A DNA stretch of 35,957 nucleotides. It comes from Chloroflexota bacterium. Its GTDB lineage: Bacteria > Chloroflexota > Anaerolineae > J036 > Brachytrichaceae. The stretch lies in contig JAGHYX010000007.1 in NCBI GenBank assembly GCA_017743375.1, positions 1 through 35,957 on the forward strand. Direction: 5' to 3'. The position numbers and the translations under genes are program-made. Under the pieces are notes generated by a model. It was not told where the DNA came from. It worked only from the letters and a program-made list of their open reading frames with translations, and made no database searches. The number at the start of each line of letters is the position of its first letter. Position 1 is the stretch's first letter. Of the stretch, positions 28,098-35,957 are shown piece after piece.

Positions 28098-29150
28098 ATG
28101 AAGATCGAATCGCGGCCCTATGGCCAGTTGCCCAGCGGCGTTGAGATCACCGAATACGTGCTCACCAACGACCGCGGCATGCGCGTCCAGGTGATCACCT
28201 ATGGCGGGATCATCACCGCGTTGCATGTCCCCGACCGGCATGGGGATCTAGGCGATGTGGTGCTTGGCTACGACGCGCTCGATGGTTACGTGAAGAAGAA
28301 CCCCTACTTTGGCTGCATCACCGGCCGCTTCGCCAACCGCATCGCCGGCGGGCGCTTCACCCTCGACGGCACAACTTATCAGCTCGCCATCAACCACGGG
28401 CCGAACCATCTGCATGGCGGCCAGGTCGGCTTCGATAAACGGGTCTGGCAGGCCGCTGTGGAGGAGGGCAATGGCGCGATTAGCCTGGCCCTGGCCTACC
28501 TCAGCAAAGATGGGGAGGAGAACTACCCCGGCAACTTGCTGGTGACCGTGACGTACACCCTGATGAGCGAGAACGCCTTGCGCATCAGCTATCGGGCGAG
28601 CACCGATCAGCCCACCATCCTCAACCTGACCAACCACACCTACTTCAACCTAGCCGGCAGCGGGACGATCCTCGACCACGAGCTCATGATCAACGCCGAC
28701 CACTTTACGCCCATTGACGAGGCGATGATCCCCACCGGCGAGCTGCGGCCGGTGGACGGCACGCCGTTCGACTTTCGCCAACCAAGGCGGATCGGCGCGC
28801 ACATTGACGAGCCGGACGAGCAGCTTCAACGGGCCGGCGGCTACGACCACAACTTCGTCCTCAACGGGACGCCGGGCGAGCTGCGCCTGGCGGCGCGGCT
28901 CTACGACCCGTCCAGCGGGCGCGTCTTGGAGGTCAGCACCACCGAGCCGGGGATGCAGCTCTACACCGGCAACTTCCTGGATGGGACGATCGTCGGCAAG
29001 GGCGGGGTGACATACGTGCGCCGCGCCGGTCTATGTCTAGAGACCCAGCACTTCCCCGATTCGCCCAATCATCCGCATTTCCCCAGCACGGTGCTGCGCC
29101 CAGGCGAGGAGTTTCACTCGGTGACGGTGTTCGCTTTTGGCACGGCCTGA
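28098..29150 (+). CDS. galM: Aldose 1-epimerase (galactose mutarotase)
   Basis: 350-residue beta-sandwich enzyme that interconverts alpha and beta anomers of galactose and glucose. Typical sequences: VITYGGIITALHVPDRHGDLGDVVLGYD, GCITGRFANRIAGGRFTLDG, NHGPNHLHGGQVGFDKRVW (with the catalytic His), LNLTNHTYFNLAGSG (second His), GGYDHNFVLNG and LCLETQHFPDSPNHPHFPS (with the catalytic Glu). ATG 28098 fits the family start. The frame is open about 120 codons further upstream, but there it overlaps the lactonase gene in another frame and has no family sequence. Confidence 0.95.
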   Translation: MKIESRPYGQLPSGVEITEYVLTNDRGMRVQVITYGGIITALHVPDRHGDLGDVVLGYDALDGYVKKNPYFGCITGRFANRIAGGRFTLDGTTYQLAINHGPNHLHGGQVGFDKRVWQAAVEEGNGAISLALAYLSKDGEENYPGNLLVTVTYTLMSENALRISYRASTDQPTILNLTNHTYFNLAGSGTILDHELMINADHFTPIDEAMIPTGELRPVDGTPFDFRQPRRIGAHIDEPDEQLQRAGGYDHNFVLNGTPGELRLAARLYDPSSGRVLEVSTTEPGMQLYTGNFLDGTIVGKGGVTYVRRAGLCLETQHFPDSPNHPHFPSTVLRPGEEFHSVTVFAFGTA

Positions 29151-29186
29151 CGCAGAGGACACACCGGTTGCGAGCAACCCGAGCTG

Positions 29187-29207
29187 GGCGAAGTCACCGC
29201 CTTCGCC
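29187..29207. terminator. Hairpin between convergent galM and dtd
   Basis: GGCGAAG (29187-29193), a 7-nt loop and CTTCGCC (29201-29207). It may end transcription from both sides, although no T-run follows on either strand. Confidence 0.35.
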
Positions 29208-29663
29208 TCACGCGAGCTCGGGCGCGTCTAAGATCAGCGTTACCGGCCCGTCGTTGACCAGGTCAACCTGCATATCGGCGCCGAAGACGCCCTGCGCGAC
29301 GGGCACCCCTTGCGCCGCCAGGGCGCGACAGAAATAGTCAACGAGCGGCGCGGCTTGCTCGGGCCGCGCCGCGCCGGTGAAGTCCGGCCGCCGCCCCTTG
29401 CGCGCATCGCCATACAAGGTGAATTGACTGACGACCAGCGCCGCCCCGCCTACCTCCAGCAGCGAGCGGTCGAAGTGCGACCCGCCGTCGAGCGCAGGAA
29501 AGACGCGCAAGCCGGCGATCTTCTTGGCCAGCCAGTCGGCATGAGCCGGCGTGTCGCCATGGGCGATCCCGACCAACAGCAGGACGCCTCGCTCGATCGC
29601 GCCCACCACCTGGCCATTTACGCTGACCGAGGCGCGCCGCACGCGCTGCAACACCACGCGCAT
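29208..29663 (-). CDS. dtd: D-aminoacyl-tRNA deacylase
   Basis: 151-residue dimeric enzyme that removes D-amino acids, and glycine mischarged on tRNA-Ala, from tRNA. The family start [21 protein letters not shown], the SQFTLYGD motif near residue 79 and the NDGPVT motif near residue 139, which supplies the cross-subunit Gly-cisPro pair, are all present. TATGCT (29678 to 29673) as a -10 lies 9 nt before the start, and no ribosome site is seen. It diverges from the inositol-monophosphatase-family gene. Confidence 0.96.
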   Translation of the reverse strand: MRVVLQRVRRASVSVNGQVVGAIERGVLLLVGIAHGDTPAHADWLAKKIAGLRVFPALDGGSHFDRSLLEVGGAALVVSQFTLYGDARKGRRPDFTGAARPEQAAPLVDYFCRALAAQGVPVAQGVFGADMQVDLVNDGPVTLILDAPELA

Positions 29664-29672
29664 CGCACGTTA

Positions 29673-29693
29673 AGCATACCCTGTGGGTAGAAT
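29673..29693. promoter_or_regulatory. Divergent -10 elements for dtd and the IMPase gene
   Basis: TATGCT reads leftward (29678 to 29673) 9 nt from the dtd start. TAGAAT reads rightward (29688-29693) 12 nt before the ATG at 29706. The intergenic space is only 42 bp. Confidence 0.45.
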
Positions 29694-29705
29694 CGCCGCC
29701 GGCTG

Positions 29706-30578
29706 ATGAATGACTTCTTCGCACCCGCCCCGCCTGCGCTTGAGGCGCTTTGCCCATCGCTCGCGCACATCCTGGAGCAAGCTGTCGCCATCGCCCGAGG
29801 CGCAGGCGAGATTTTGCGCGCCGGCTTTGCCCAGCTCACCACCCAGCGCGCCGCGCCGGAGATGCGCTTCAAGTCCTCTGAGTTCGACCCGGTGACCGAG
29901 TTCGACCACCGCAGCGAAGCGTTCATCGTCGCTGCGCTACAGCGCGCCTTCCCAGAGCATCGCATCGTAGGCGAAGAGGGCGGGGCATACGCCGCCCCCG
30001 CTGCCGGCGATGGCGAGCTGATCTGCGAGTGGCATGTTGATCCCCTGGATGGCACGGTGAACTTCGCCCATGGCTTCCCGGCGTTTGCCGTGTCGCTCGG
30101 GCTGCTGGTGGACGGCTGGCCAACCTTGGGCGTTGTGTATGACCCGATGGCCGATGAGATGTTCAGCGCTGCACACGGGATGGGCGCCACTTTGAACGGA
30201 CGGCCGATCCGCGTCTCGACGATAGACGCGCTGGGGGCCGCTCTGCTCAATACCGGCTTTCCCTACGACTGCCACGTGAGCGAAGAGAACAACTTCGCCC
30301 ACTTCATTGCCTTTCAGAGGCTCACCCAAGGCGTGCGGCGCGTGGGATCAGCCGCCCTCGACCTATGCACAGTGGCCTGCGGGCGGATGGATGGCTACTG
30401 GGAGCTGAAGATCAAGCCGCACGACATCGCTGCGGGGATCGTCATTGTGCGCGAAGCCGGCGGCACCGTGACGGACTTCGCCGGCGGGCAAGCCATGTTC
30501 GCCCGTCAACAAGTCGTCGCCAGCAATGGCCGGCTGCACGCTGCGATGCTCGAGGTGCTCAGGGCAAGCTCAGTTTAA
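29706..30578 (+). CDS. Inositol monophosphatase family protein
   Basis: 290-residue metal-dependent sugar or inositol phosphatase. Metal-binding motifs: GEEGGAY near residue 92, the signature WHVDPLDGTVNFAHG near residue 110, and GSAALDLCTVACGRMDGYWELKIKPHDIAAGIVIVREAGG near residues 217-255, which ends the active site. Members hydrolyse inositol-1-phosphate, fructose-1,6-bisphosphate, histidinol phosphate or PAP, and the motifs alone do not separate these. The N-terminus has about 20 extra residues (MNDFFAPAPPALEALCPSLA) compared with short members; a later start is not obvious. Confidence 0.93.
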   Translation: MNDFFAPAPPALEALCPSLAHILEQAVAIARGAGEILRAGFAQLTTQRAAPEMRFKSSEFDPVTEFDHRSEAFIVAALQRAFPEHRIVGEEGGAYAAPAAGDGELICEWHVDPLDGTVNFAHGFPAFAVSLGLLVDGWPTLGVVYDPMADEMFSAAHGMGATLNGRPIRVSTIDALGAALLNTGFPYDCHVSEENNFAHFIAFQRLTQGVRRVGSAALDLCTVACGRMDGYWELKIKPHDIAAGIVIVREAGGTVTDFAGGQAMFARQQVVASNGRLHAAMLEVLRASSV

Positions 30579-30597
30579 GCCGATACAGTAGCCACAC

Positions 30598-31143
30598 ATG
30601 GACGCACAAGAGGCAGCGCTGGATCAGGCATTCGACTGCCCTGGCAACTATCGCGCAGCGAATCCTTCGGCGTTGCGCTGCGCGAAGTGCAACCGCCCAC
30701 TCGACGTGAAAGACGCGCGGCTTACCCCTACCGGCTATGTCTGCCCGTATTACATCAAGGCGCGGGTGGCCACCTTCTACACCGCCGGCCCACAGCACTA
30801 CGTCGTTGCAGTGATCATCGCCGTCGTCCTCGGCGTGGGCGTGGGGCTGGCCTTGCAACTGGTGGGACAGGTGAGCTTCTTTGGGTTGATCCTCACCCTC
30901 TTCGTCGGCCCGGCGGCCGGCGGGCTGGTGGCCGAGGCGATCCGCCGCGCCAACGGCAAACAGCGCGGCCAATATATCTGGCTGGCCGCGGCCATTGGGC
31001 TGGCGATCGGCGCGACCCCCTTCACCATCCTGCCGGCGCTGTTGGCGCTGCTGGTCGGCTCGCCGGGTTTCATCTTCGCGCTCATCCCGGTCGCAGGGCT
31101 TGCCCTGGCAGCCGGCGCGCTGGTCAGCCGGCTGCGCTTCTGA
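30598..31143 (+). CDS. Zinc-ribbon plus membrane-helix protein, unknown function
   Basis: 181 residues. CPGNYRAANPSALRCAKCNRPLDVKDARLTPTGYVC contains CxxC-type cysteines consistent with one zinc ribbon at about residues 14-49. Hydrophobic helices follow near 67-90 (YVVAVIIAVVLGVGVGLALQ), 92-112 (VSFFGLILTLFVGPAAGGLV), 128-147 (WLAAAIGLAIGATPFTILPA) and 150-175. The protein is probably in the inner membrane with the zinc domain in the cytoplasm. TACAGT (30584-30589) lies 8 nt before the ATG. The 3' end overlaps convergent acpS by 20 bp. No family function is known to me. Confidence 0.78.
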   Translation: MDAQEAALDQAFDCPGNYRAANPSALRCAKCNRPLDVKDARLTPTGYVCPYYIKARVATFYTAGPQHYVVAVIIAVVLGVGVGLALQLVGQVSFFGLILTLFVGPAAGGLVAEAIRRANGKQRGQYIWLAAAIGLAIGATPFTILPALLALLVGSPGFIFALIPVAGLALAAGALVSRLRF

Positions 31144-31513
31144 TGGCGACGACGAACGCAACGGCGAACTCGCGCTCGTGCGCGAGCGAGAGCGCCCATT
31201 GGCTCAGCCCTTGCACTTCGGCCAACTGGGCAGCGCGCCCATACAGGCGCAGATGCGGTTTGCCGTATGGGTCGTTCACCACCTCGGCCTCGTGCCAGCC
31301 GATGCCGTGCCGCGAGAGCGTCCGCACGCCGACCCCCAGCGCCTTAGACGCGGCTTCTTTGGCTGCGAAGCGCGCGGCCAACTCCGGCGCGCGCCCGGCG
31401 CAATAGGCCAGCTCTTGGGGGGTGAACACGCGCCGGAGGAATCGCTCGCCATGGCGTTCGATGGCTGCCGCAATGCGCGGGATGTGGATGATGTCTACGC
31501 CGGCGGCGAGCAT
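31124..31513 (-). CDS. acpS: Holo-[acyl-carrier-protein] synthase
   Basis: 129-residue trimeric enzyme that transfers 4'-phosphopantetheine from CoA to acyl carrier protein. The metal-binding MLAAGVDIIHIPRI near the start, FTPQELAYC, and the second motif RFAAKEAASKALGVG near residues 48-62 are present. The C-terminus (SLAHEREFAVAFVVAI) contains the conserved SLSHE-type strand. It is the last gene of a minus-strand run asd-ugd-acpS, 27 nt after ugd, with AAGGGGC about 6 nt before its ATG. Confidence 0.95.
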   Translation of the reverse strand: MLAAGVDIIHIPRIAAAIERHGERFLRRVFTPQELAYCAGRAPELAARFAAKEAASKALGVGVRTLSRHGIGWHEAEVVNDPYGKPHLRLYGRAAQLAEVQGLSQWALSLAHEREFAVAFVVAIRSAAG

Positions 31514-31540
31514 TCAGCGCCCCTTGAGGGCCTCTGGGGT

Positions 31541-32884
31541 CTATCGATCGTAGCCGCGGCCCACGCCGCGATAGACAAAGCCCAGCTCGCGCATCTTGCG
31601 CGGCTCATATAGGTTGCGCCCGTCCACGATCACCGGCTGCTTCATCAATTGCTTGATCCGCAGCAGGTCGAGGTTCTTGAACTCGTTCCACTCCGTGGCC
31701 AGGATCAGCGCATCGCTCCCCTCGGCGACCTCGTAGGGGTCGTTGCATAGCTTGACGTTGTGCAAGACCTGGGCGGCGTTCGGCATCGCGACTGGATCGT
31801 AGGCTTTCACCGTCCCGCCCTCGGCCTGGATCATGCGGATGATGTCAATCGGCTGGGAGTCGCGGATATCGTCGGTGTTGGCCTTGAACGACAGGCCGAG
31901 CACGCCGATCGTCTTGCCCTCCAGCCGGCTGAGGTGGAAGCCGTTATTGCCCACCAGCGCGCATACTTTGGCGACGATGTTGCGGCGCGCGTCGGCGTTG
32001 ATCTGCATCACGGCCTCCAGCAACTGTGGATGCTTGCCCTGGACGTTGGCCATGTGGGCCAGCGCCTTCACGTCCTTCGGGAAGCACGAGCCGCCATAGC
32101 CCAGCCCGGCATCCAGGAAGGCCCGCCCGATCCGCTTGTCGTAGCCCATCCCGTCGGCAACCTCTTTTACGTCCGCCCCCAGCGCCTCGCAGATGTTGGC
32201 GATCTCGTTGATGAACGAGATCTTAGTGGCCAGGAAGGCGTTGCTGGCGTACTTGATCATCTCGGCCGTGCGCAGGTCGGTGATCATGATCGGCCCTTGG
32301 ATGCGCAAGGGCAGGTAGAGCTGGGCCACCTTCTGGGCCGCTTCCTCATCGAGCGAGCCGAGCACTACGCGGTCGGGGTTCATGAAGTCGCTGATCGCAG
32401 ATCCCTCGCGCAGGAACTCTGGGTTGCTGACCACGCTGAAGGGGATCGGGCGCGGCTGCCGATTCTTGATGATGTCCGCCACCCAGTCGCCAGTGCCGAC
32501 GGGCACAGTGCTCTTGTTCACCACGATCAGCGGGTGGTCCATGACCTCGGCAATGCGCTCGGCGACGGCGCGCACGTAGCGCAGCTCCGCTTCGCCATCC
32601 ACGCCCATCGGCGTGTTCACCGCGATGAAGACGATCTCCGCCGGCCCATCCGGGTTATTGATCGCTTCATGGTAGGACGTGGTGAACGACAGGCGGCCCG
32701 CAGCGACGTTGCGCCGCACCATCTCCTCCAGCCCCGGCTCGTAAATCGGCATGATGCCCTGCTTCAACTTCTCAATCCGTGCTTCGTCTATGTCCACGCA
32801 GATCACGCGGTTGCCCAGGTCGGCAAAGCAGGTGCCGGTGACCAGCCCGACATACCCTACGCCGATCACAGCGATGTTCTTCAT
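31541..32884 (-). CDS. ugd: UDP-glucose 6-dehydrogenase
   Basis: 447-residue NAD-dependent enzyme that oxidises UDP-glucose to UDP-glucuronate for surface polysaccharides. The Rossmann motif [12 protein letters not shown] lies at residues 6-17, followed by [43 protein letters not shown] and the active-site [12 protein letters not shown] near residue 264 (nucleophilic Cys) are all present, as is [15 protein letters not shown] in the C-terminal domain. GAGGAGGGG lies upstream of the ATG with 11-nt spacing. It follows asd by 28 nt. The final residues ([10 protein letters not shown]) are unusually Gly/Arg rich. Confidence 0.96.
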   Translation of the reverse strand: MKNIAVIGVGYVGLVTGTCFADLGNRVICVDIDEARIEKLKQGIMPIYEPGLEEMVRRNVAAGRLSFTTSYHEAINNPDGPAEIVFIAVNTPMGVDGEAELRYVRAVAERIAEVMDHPLIVVNKSTVPVGTGDWVADIIKNRQPRPIPFSVVSNPEFLREGSAISDFMNPDRVVLGSLDEEAAQKVAQLYLPLRIQGPIMITDLRTAEMIKYASNAFLATKISFINEIANICEALGADVKEVADGMGYDKRIGRAFLDAGLGYGGSCFPKDVKALAHMANVQGKHPQLLEAVMQINADARRNIVAKVCALVGNNGFHLSRLEGKTIGVLGLSFKANTDDIRDSQPIDIIRMIQAEGGTVKAYDPVAMPNAAQVLHNVKLCNDPYEVAEGSDALILATEWNEFKNLDLLRIKQLMKQPVIVDGRNLYEPRKMRELGFVYRGVGRGYDR

Positions 32885-32912
32885 GGCGTGCTCATCCCCT
32901 CCTCGTGGAAGT

Positions 32913-34004
32913 TTACACAGCGAGAATTCCTCGGCGCCACGCCAGCTCGGCGTTTAAGAGGCTGCCGCCGGCGGCGCCGCGAATGGTGTTGTGAGCCAGC
33001 GTGACGAGCTTCAACCCGCGCTCGCCAAACAGCGGCTCGCGCCGCACACGCCCGACGACCACGCTCATGCCGCCCACCGGCCCACCGCTCAGTCGGTCGC
33101 GCCGCGGCTGCGGGCGATCGACCTCCTCACGGACGATGATAGGGTGCTCCGGCGCAGTGGGCAAACCGGCCACCTCTGGCCGGCAGAATGTCCGCATCAG
33201 ATGCGCAGCTTCCTCCGGCGCGACCGGCCGTTCGGTCTCCACCGACATGGCCACCACGTGGCCGTCAATCACCGGCACGCGGTGGCAGTGCGCGCTTAAG
33301 CTGAAGTCCGCTTCGCGAATCGTCCCGTCCTCCAATCGGCCCAGCAGTTTGCGCGCTTCGGCTTCCAGCTTCTCCTCTTCGTTCTTGATGAATGGCAGAA
33401 CATTGTCGGTGATGTCCAGCGCCGGCACGCCGGGATAGCCCGCGCCGCTGATCGCCTGGAGCGAGGCACAGAATACCCGCCGCACGCCGAAGGCGTCGTA
33501 GATCGGCCGCAGGACCATCGCCGGCCCGCTCACCGTGCAGTTCGTGTTGCAGATGATCCCGCCCGACCAATCCCGCGCCCTTCGCTGGTGGCCCAGCAGG
33601 TCCAAGTGATCGGGGTTGACCTCTGGGATGACCAGCGGCACGTCGGGCATCATGCGGTGGTAAGAAGCGTTGGAGAACACCAGCAGGCCGGCCCGGGCGA
33701 AGGCCGGCTCGGCTTGCGCCGCGGATTCGTTGGGCAGCGCGCTGAAGACCGCCCGCACCTCCGGCGCAAACCGCCGCACGGCCTCTGGGTCGGTGGGCAG
33801 CAGCACCATCTCGCGCACCTCGGCAGGCATCTCGCCCTCCACCACCCAATGCGCGGCTTCCGCATAGCACTTGCCCTCGCTGCGATCCGACGCGGTCAAC
33901 GCGGCGATGCGAAAGAGCGGATGTCGGCTGAGCAGTTGGACGAAGCGCACCCCAACCGCGCCAGTGGCGCCCAGGACAGCGACGGCGATTTTGTCGGCAA
34001 CCAT
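32913..34004 (-). CDS. asd: Aspartate-semialdehyde dehydrogenase, archaeal/fungal-type sequence
   Basis: 363-residue NADPH enzyme making aspartate semialdehyde for lysine, threonine and methionine synthesis. The nucleotide motif [18 protein letters not shown] is at the N-terminus; [19 protein letters not shown] near residue 150 carries the catalytic Cys; and [20 protein letters not shown] near residue 235 carries the general-base His. The CNxNCTVSG and [10 protein letters not shown] forms resemble the archaeal and fungal branch of the family more than the E. coli branch. I chose ATG 34004 ([12 protein letters not shown]). The frame runs 49 codons further upstream, but that part has no family sequence and covers the rRNA-like tract. 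No lysine riboswitch is seen. Confidence 0.94.
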   Translation of the reverse strand: MVADKIAVAVLGATGAVGVRFVQLLSRHPLFRIAALTASDRSEGKCYAEAAHWVVEGEMPAEVREMVLLPTDPEAVRRFAPEVRAVFSALPNESAAQAEPAFARAGLLVFSNASYHRMMPDVPLVIPEVNPDHLDLLGHQRRARDWSGGIICNTNCTVSGPAMVLRPIYDAFGVRRVFCASLQAISGAGYPGVPALDITDNVLPFIKNEEEKLEAEARKLLGRLEDGTIREADFSLSAHCHRVPVIDGHVVAMSVETERPVAPEEAAHLMRTFCRPEVAGLPTAPEHPIIVREEVDRPQPRRDRLSGGPVGGMSVVVGRVRREPLFGERGLKLVTLAHNTIRGAAGGSLLNAELAWRRGILAV

Positions 34005-34059
34005 GCGCGGAAGATGATACCGCAGACAATGACCAGAGCTTAGGGTGGGTAAACGACGA

Positions 34060-34150
34060 CACAGGGGGTGATGCTTGGTTAGGCAGGCGCTTAGATGCTT
34101 CGCCGGCAACAGGTCGGCACAGCCAGCGGACAACGCAGTGTGTGAGCACA
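34060..34150 (-). other. Possible remnant of 23S rRNA 3' region
   Basis: Read on the minus strand, AAGCATCTAAGCGC (34100 to 34087) equals the highly conserved 23S segment GAAAGCATCTAAGCG in its domain VI. It is followed by CCTGCC, as in many 23S genes after a short gap. Further 5' (minus strand) are weaker resemblances (GTTGTCCGCTGG). The match is short, so this may be chance. Confidence 0.2.
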
Positions 34151-34198
34151 CCCCCTTGCGATGAGCAGACTCCGGCTGCGTAGAATTGCACGAGCGTT

Positions 34199-35038
34199 GT
34201 GAGCACTATCCAAGATCAGGACTTGGCCCTACTTGTGGATGCGCGCGCCAAGTCACATTTGGTGAAGGTGCGCGCTGGTCAGAAGTTCGAGACCCACCAC
34301 GGCATCATCCCTTACGACGCGCTAATTGGCCAGCCTTGGGGCTGTATCGTCCATTCCTCGCTTGGCCACCCCTACTTGGTCGTGCCGCCTAGCACGGCTG
34401 ACCTCATCACACACATCAAGCGCAGCTCGCAGGTGATTTACCCGAAGGACAGCGCCTACATCATGATGCGGATGAACATCAAGCCGGGCGTGCGCGTCCT
34501 AGAGAGCGGCTGTGGCAGCGGCGGGCTGACGCTGGCGCTGGCATCTGCTGTGATGCCGACCGGTCATGTGTATTCGCAGGAGATCCGCGAGGACTTCATC
34601 GCGCTGGCTCGGCGCAACCTGGAGCGCGCCGGCTTGGACGCCTTCGTCACGTTTATTCACGCCGACAGCACCCAAGGCTTCAACATCCAGCCGCCCGTGG
34701 ATGCCGTCTTCCTGGACATGCCGCAGCCGGAGACTTGCGTCGCGCAGGCGCGCGCAGTGCTGAAAGACGGGGGGTTCTTCGGCTCGCTGCTGCCCACCAC
34801 GAACCAGGTCAGCCACCTGCTGCGCGCGTTGGCGCAGGCCGGCTTTGGATTGATCGAGGTTGAGGAGATATTGCTGCGGCGCTATAAGCCAGTGCCCGAC
34901 CGCCTGCGCCCGCACGATCGCATGATCGCCCACACCGGCTATTTGATCTTCGCCCGCGCCATCGCTGCGCCTCACCCCCAGCCGCCCTTCGTCAGCCCGT
35001 CGGCCGACGCGGAAGATGACGCGCCAGCAGGCAACTAA
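34199..35038 (+). CDS. trmI: tRNA (adenine-58-N1)-methyltransferase
   Basis: 279-residue SAM-dependent enzyme that methylates A58 in the T-loop of tRNA. The N-terminal small domain has HLVKVRAGQKFETHHGIIPYDALIGQPWG, with YPKDSAYIMMRMNIKPGVRVLESGCGSGGLTLALA following (SAM motif I, near residue 100), then VYSQEIREDFIALARRNLERAG and VDAVFLDMPQPE (motif IV, catalytic Asp). Start GTG 34199; TAGAAT at 34181-34186 could be its -10, again with no ribosome site. The C-terminal tail (PHPQPPFVSPSADAEDDAPAGN) is disordered and overlaps yqeC by 23 nt. Confidence 0.93.
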   Translation: MSTIQDQDLALLVDARAKSHLVKVRAGQKFETHHGIIPYDALIGQPWGCIVHSSLGHPYLVVPPSTADLITHIKRSSQVIYPKDSAYIMMRMNIKPGVRVLESGCGSGGLTLALASAVMPTGHVYSQEIREDFIALARRNLERAGLDAFVTFIHADSTQGFNIQPPVDAVFLDMPQPETCVAQARAVLKDGGFFGSLLPTTNQVSHLLRALAQAGFGLIEVEEILLRRYKPVPDRLRPHDRMIAHTGYLIFARAIAAPHPQPPFVSPSADAEDDAPAGN

Positions 35039-35828
35039 CGCGCTGGCCGAGGCGCTGGGCCTGCGTGCCGGCATGTGCGTCGCCGTCGTCGGGGCTGGCG
35101 GCAAGACCACCCTCTGTTGGCGGCTGACCCAGGCGCTGGCCGCCGCCGGCGAACGGGTGATCTTCACCACGACCACCCGCATCTGGCAGCCCGCCGAAGG
35201 CACGTTCGATCGGCTGTGCATCGGCCCGCCCGACGACATCCTGCGCCGGCTTTGCGCTGCTACCGACTGGCGAACAGCCTGTCTGGCCCAGGACATCCAG
35301 GGCCAGCCTGATGCCGCGCCGATCCGCGAGGCCGCCATGCCCTGTGTGCGCACCAAGCTGCTCGGCTTCCCGACCGAGGCGATCGCCAACCTCAAGGCGG
35401 TGCTCAAGGCCACGTGGCTGGTGGAGGCCGACGGCGCACGTGGCTTGCTCGTTAAAGCGCCTGGGCTGCATGAGCCGGCTATCCCGCCCTGCGCCGACCT
35501 GGTGTGCGTGCTGGCCAGCCTAGACGCGGTCGGTCGGCCGCTGGACGATCAGACTGTCCATCGCGCTGCGCGCGCGACGCAGCTTGCCGGCGCTCGACTG
35601 GCCCACCCCATCACCCCCACGATGCTGATCAACCTGCTCGTCCATCCTGAAGGCGGACTCAAAGGCATCCCCGCTGCTGCGCACCGCGTGGCTGTGCTTA
35701 CCCAGCGCGCAGCAGACGCATGTCCTGTGTGGGCGGGCGCGCTCATGGCCGCGCTACATCGGAGTGGCTTTGAGCGCGTTGTGTTGCTCAGCCCGCGTGC
35801 GGCCCATCCGCTCCTGGGGGCGCGCTGA
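35016..35828 (+). CDS. yqeC: YqeC-type selenium-dependent hydroxylase accessory protein
   Basis: 270 residues. The P-loop VAVVGAGGKTTLCWRL is near residue 22, followed by VIFTTTTRIWQP. The block ATWLVEADGARGLLVKAPGLHEPAIPPCADLVCVLA near residues 133-170 is the family hallmark. YqeC is associated with maturation of selenium-dependent molybdenum hydroxylases, usually near yqeB, mocA or xdh genes; none is visible here, and the neighbouring sequence lies past the window edge. The overlap with trmI by 23 nt suggests co-transcription. Confidence 0.85.
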   Translation: MTRQQATNALAEALGLRAGMCVAVVGAGGKTTLCWRLTQALAAAGERVIFTTTTRIWQPAEGTFDRLCIGPPDDILRRLCAATDWRTACLAQDIQGQPDAAPIREAAMPCVRTKLLGFPTEAIANLKAVLKATWLVEADGARGLLVKAPGLHEPAIPPCADLVCVLASLDAVGRPLDDQTVHRAARATQLAGARLAHPITPTMLINLLVHPEGGLKGIPAAAHRVAVLTQRAADACPVWAGALMAALHRSGFERVVLLSPRAAHPLLGAR

Positions 35829-35847
35829 ACTGGCCGGCTGGCCAGTT
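35828..35847 (+). terminator. Hairpin at the end of yqeC
   Basis: AACTGGCC (35828-35835), loop GGCT, GGCCAGTT (35840-35847). It starts inside the stop codon and is not followed by a T-run. Confidence 0.4.
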
Positions 35848-35891
35848 CGCCAACTATTCCCTTGCCGGATGTTGGCTGCTTCGGCCTTCCA

Positions 35892-35936
35892 TAGACTCTC
35901 TTTAGACTCTCTTTTGTATTTGCCTAGTCTGAGAGT
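35892..35936. repeat. Tandem 11-bp repeat with inverted partner upstream of the next gene
   Basis: TAGACTCTCTT occurs twice in tandem (35892-35902 and 35903-35913). AGTCTGAGAGT (35926-35936) is its near inverted complement. It lies 12 nt before the probable start of the next gene and could be an operator or a leader hairpin. Confidence 0.5.
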
Positions 35937-35948
35937 GGAGTAGTCGTT

Positions 35949-35957
35949 ATGGAAGAG
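35949..35957 (+). CDS. Probable start of the next gene, only three codons visible
   Basis: ATG GAA GAG follows GTGGAG with 8-nt spacing from the GGAG. Nothing can be said of its product. Confidence 0.35.

Noticed and set aside
34005-34198. Lysine or other riboswitch before asd
   Set aside because: No recognisable aptamer core or terminator/antiterminator pair on the minus strand before the asd start.

Overview
The window is a GC-rich stretch of an ordinary bacterial chromosome, most likely from the Chloroflexota (Anaerolineae or Thermoflexales type). That assignment is an inference. It rests on a Firmicutes-like dnaB / DnaD-like / helicase-loader cluster, a T-box in front of valS, a polytopic GT39 transferase with a soluble C-terminal domain, a LytR-CpsA-Psr protein with SH3 modules, a secreted golvesin-domain protein, and starts that often lack a Shine-Dalgarno sequence but sit just downstream of a -10 box. 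No phage, insertion sequence, CRISPR array or recognisable defence locus is visible.

Layout. 1-1654 (minus): a GT39 membrane glycosyltransferase cut by the window edge. 1895-4979: promoter, T-box leader and valS. 5282-7171: a secreted golvesin-domain protein. 7184-8484: a small DUF2256 zinc protein converging on and overlapping a GT2 glycosyltransferase. 8592-13501: one operon of dnaB, DnaD-like gene, dnaC/dnaI-like loader and argH. 13990-14556 (minus): rfbC. 14776-17268: clpC. 17491-19293: an M3 oligoendopeptidase. 19647-20369: a four-helix membrane protein with a LexA-like operator inside its promoter. 20366-22015 (minus): murJ. 22201-24617: a small lipoprotein, an SGNH lipoprotein with Cys in place of the nucleophilic Ser, and an M42 peptidase. 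24619-26700 (minus): LCP ligase. 26838-26919: tRNA-Leu(GAG). 27017-29150: lactonase and galM. 29208-30578: dtd and an inositol-monophosphatase-family gene. 30598-31143: a zinc-ribbon membrane protein. 31124-34004 (minus): asd-ugd-acpS. 34199-35828: trmI and yqeC. A further gene starts at about 35949.

Most genes are housekeeping: translation (valS, tRNA-Leu, dtd, trmI), replication (helicase plus loader), protein quality control (clpC, pepF, M42), amino acid synthesis (argH, asd), lipid synthesis (acpS) and the cell envelope (murJ, LCP, rfbC, ugd and the glycosyltransferases).

The less ordinary signals lie between genes. A roughly 120-bp palindromic repeat occurs four times, each time after a plus-strand gene. 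A 97-nt nested inverted repeat (13865-13961) begins about 7 nt downstream of a TATAAT and may be a small structured RNA. A perfect GAAC-N4-GTTC palindrome sits between a -35 and a -10. A short tract near 34087 resembles the 3' part of 23S rRNA. Many start codons lie 7-12 nt after a -10 element, which suggests leaderless mRNAs.
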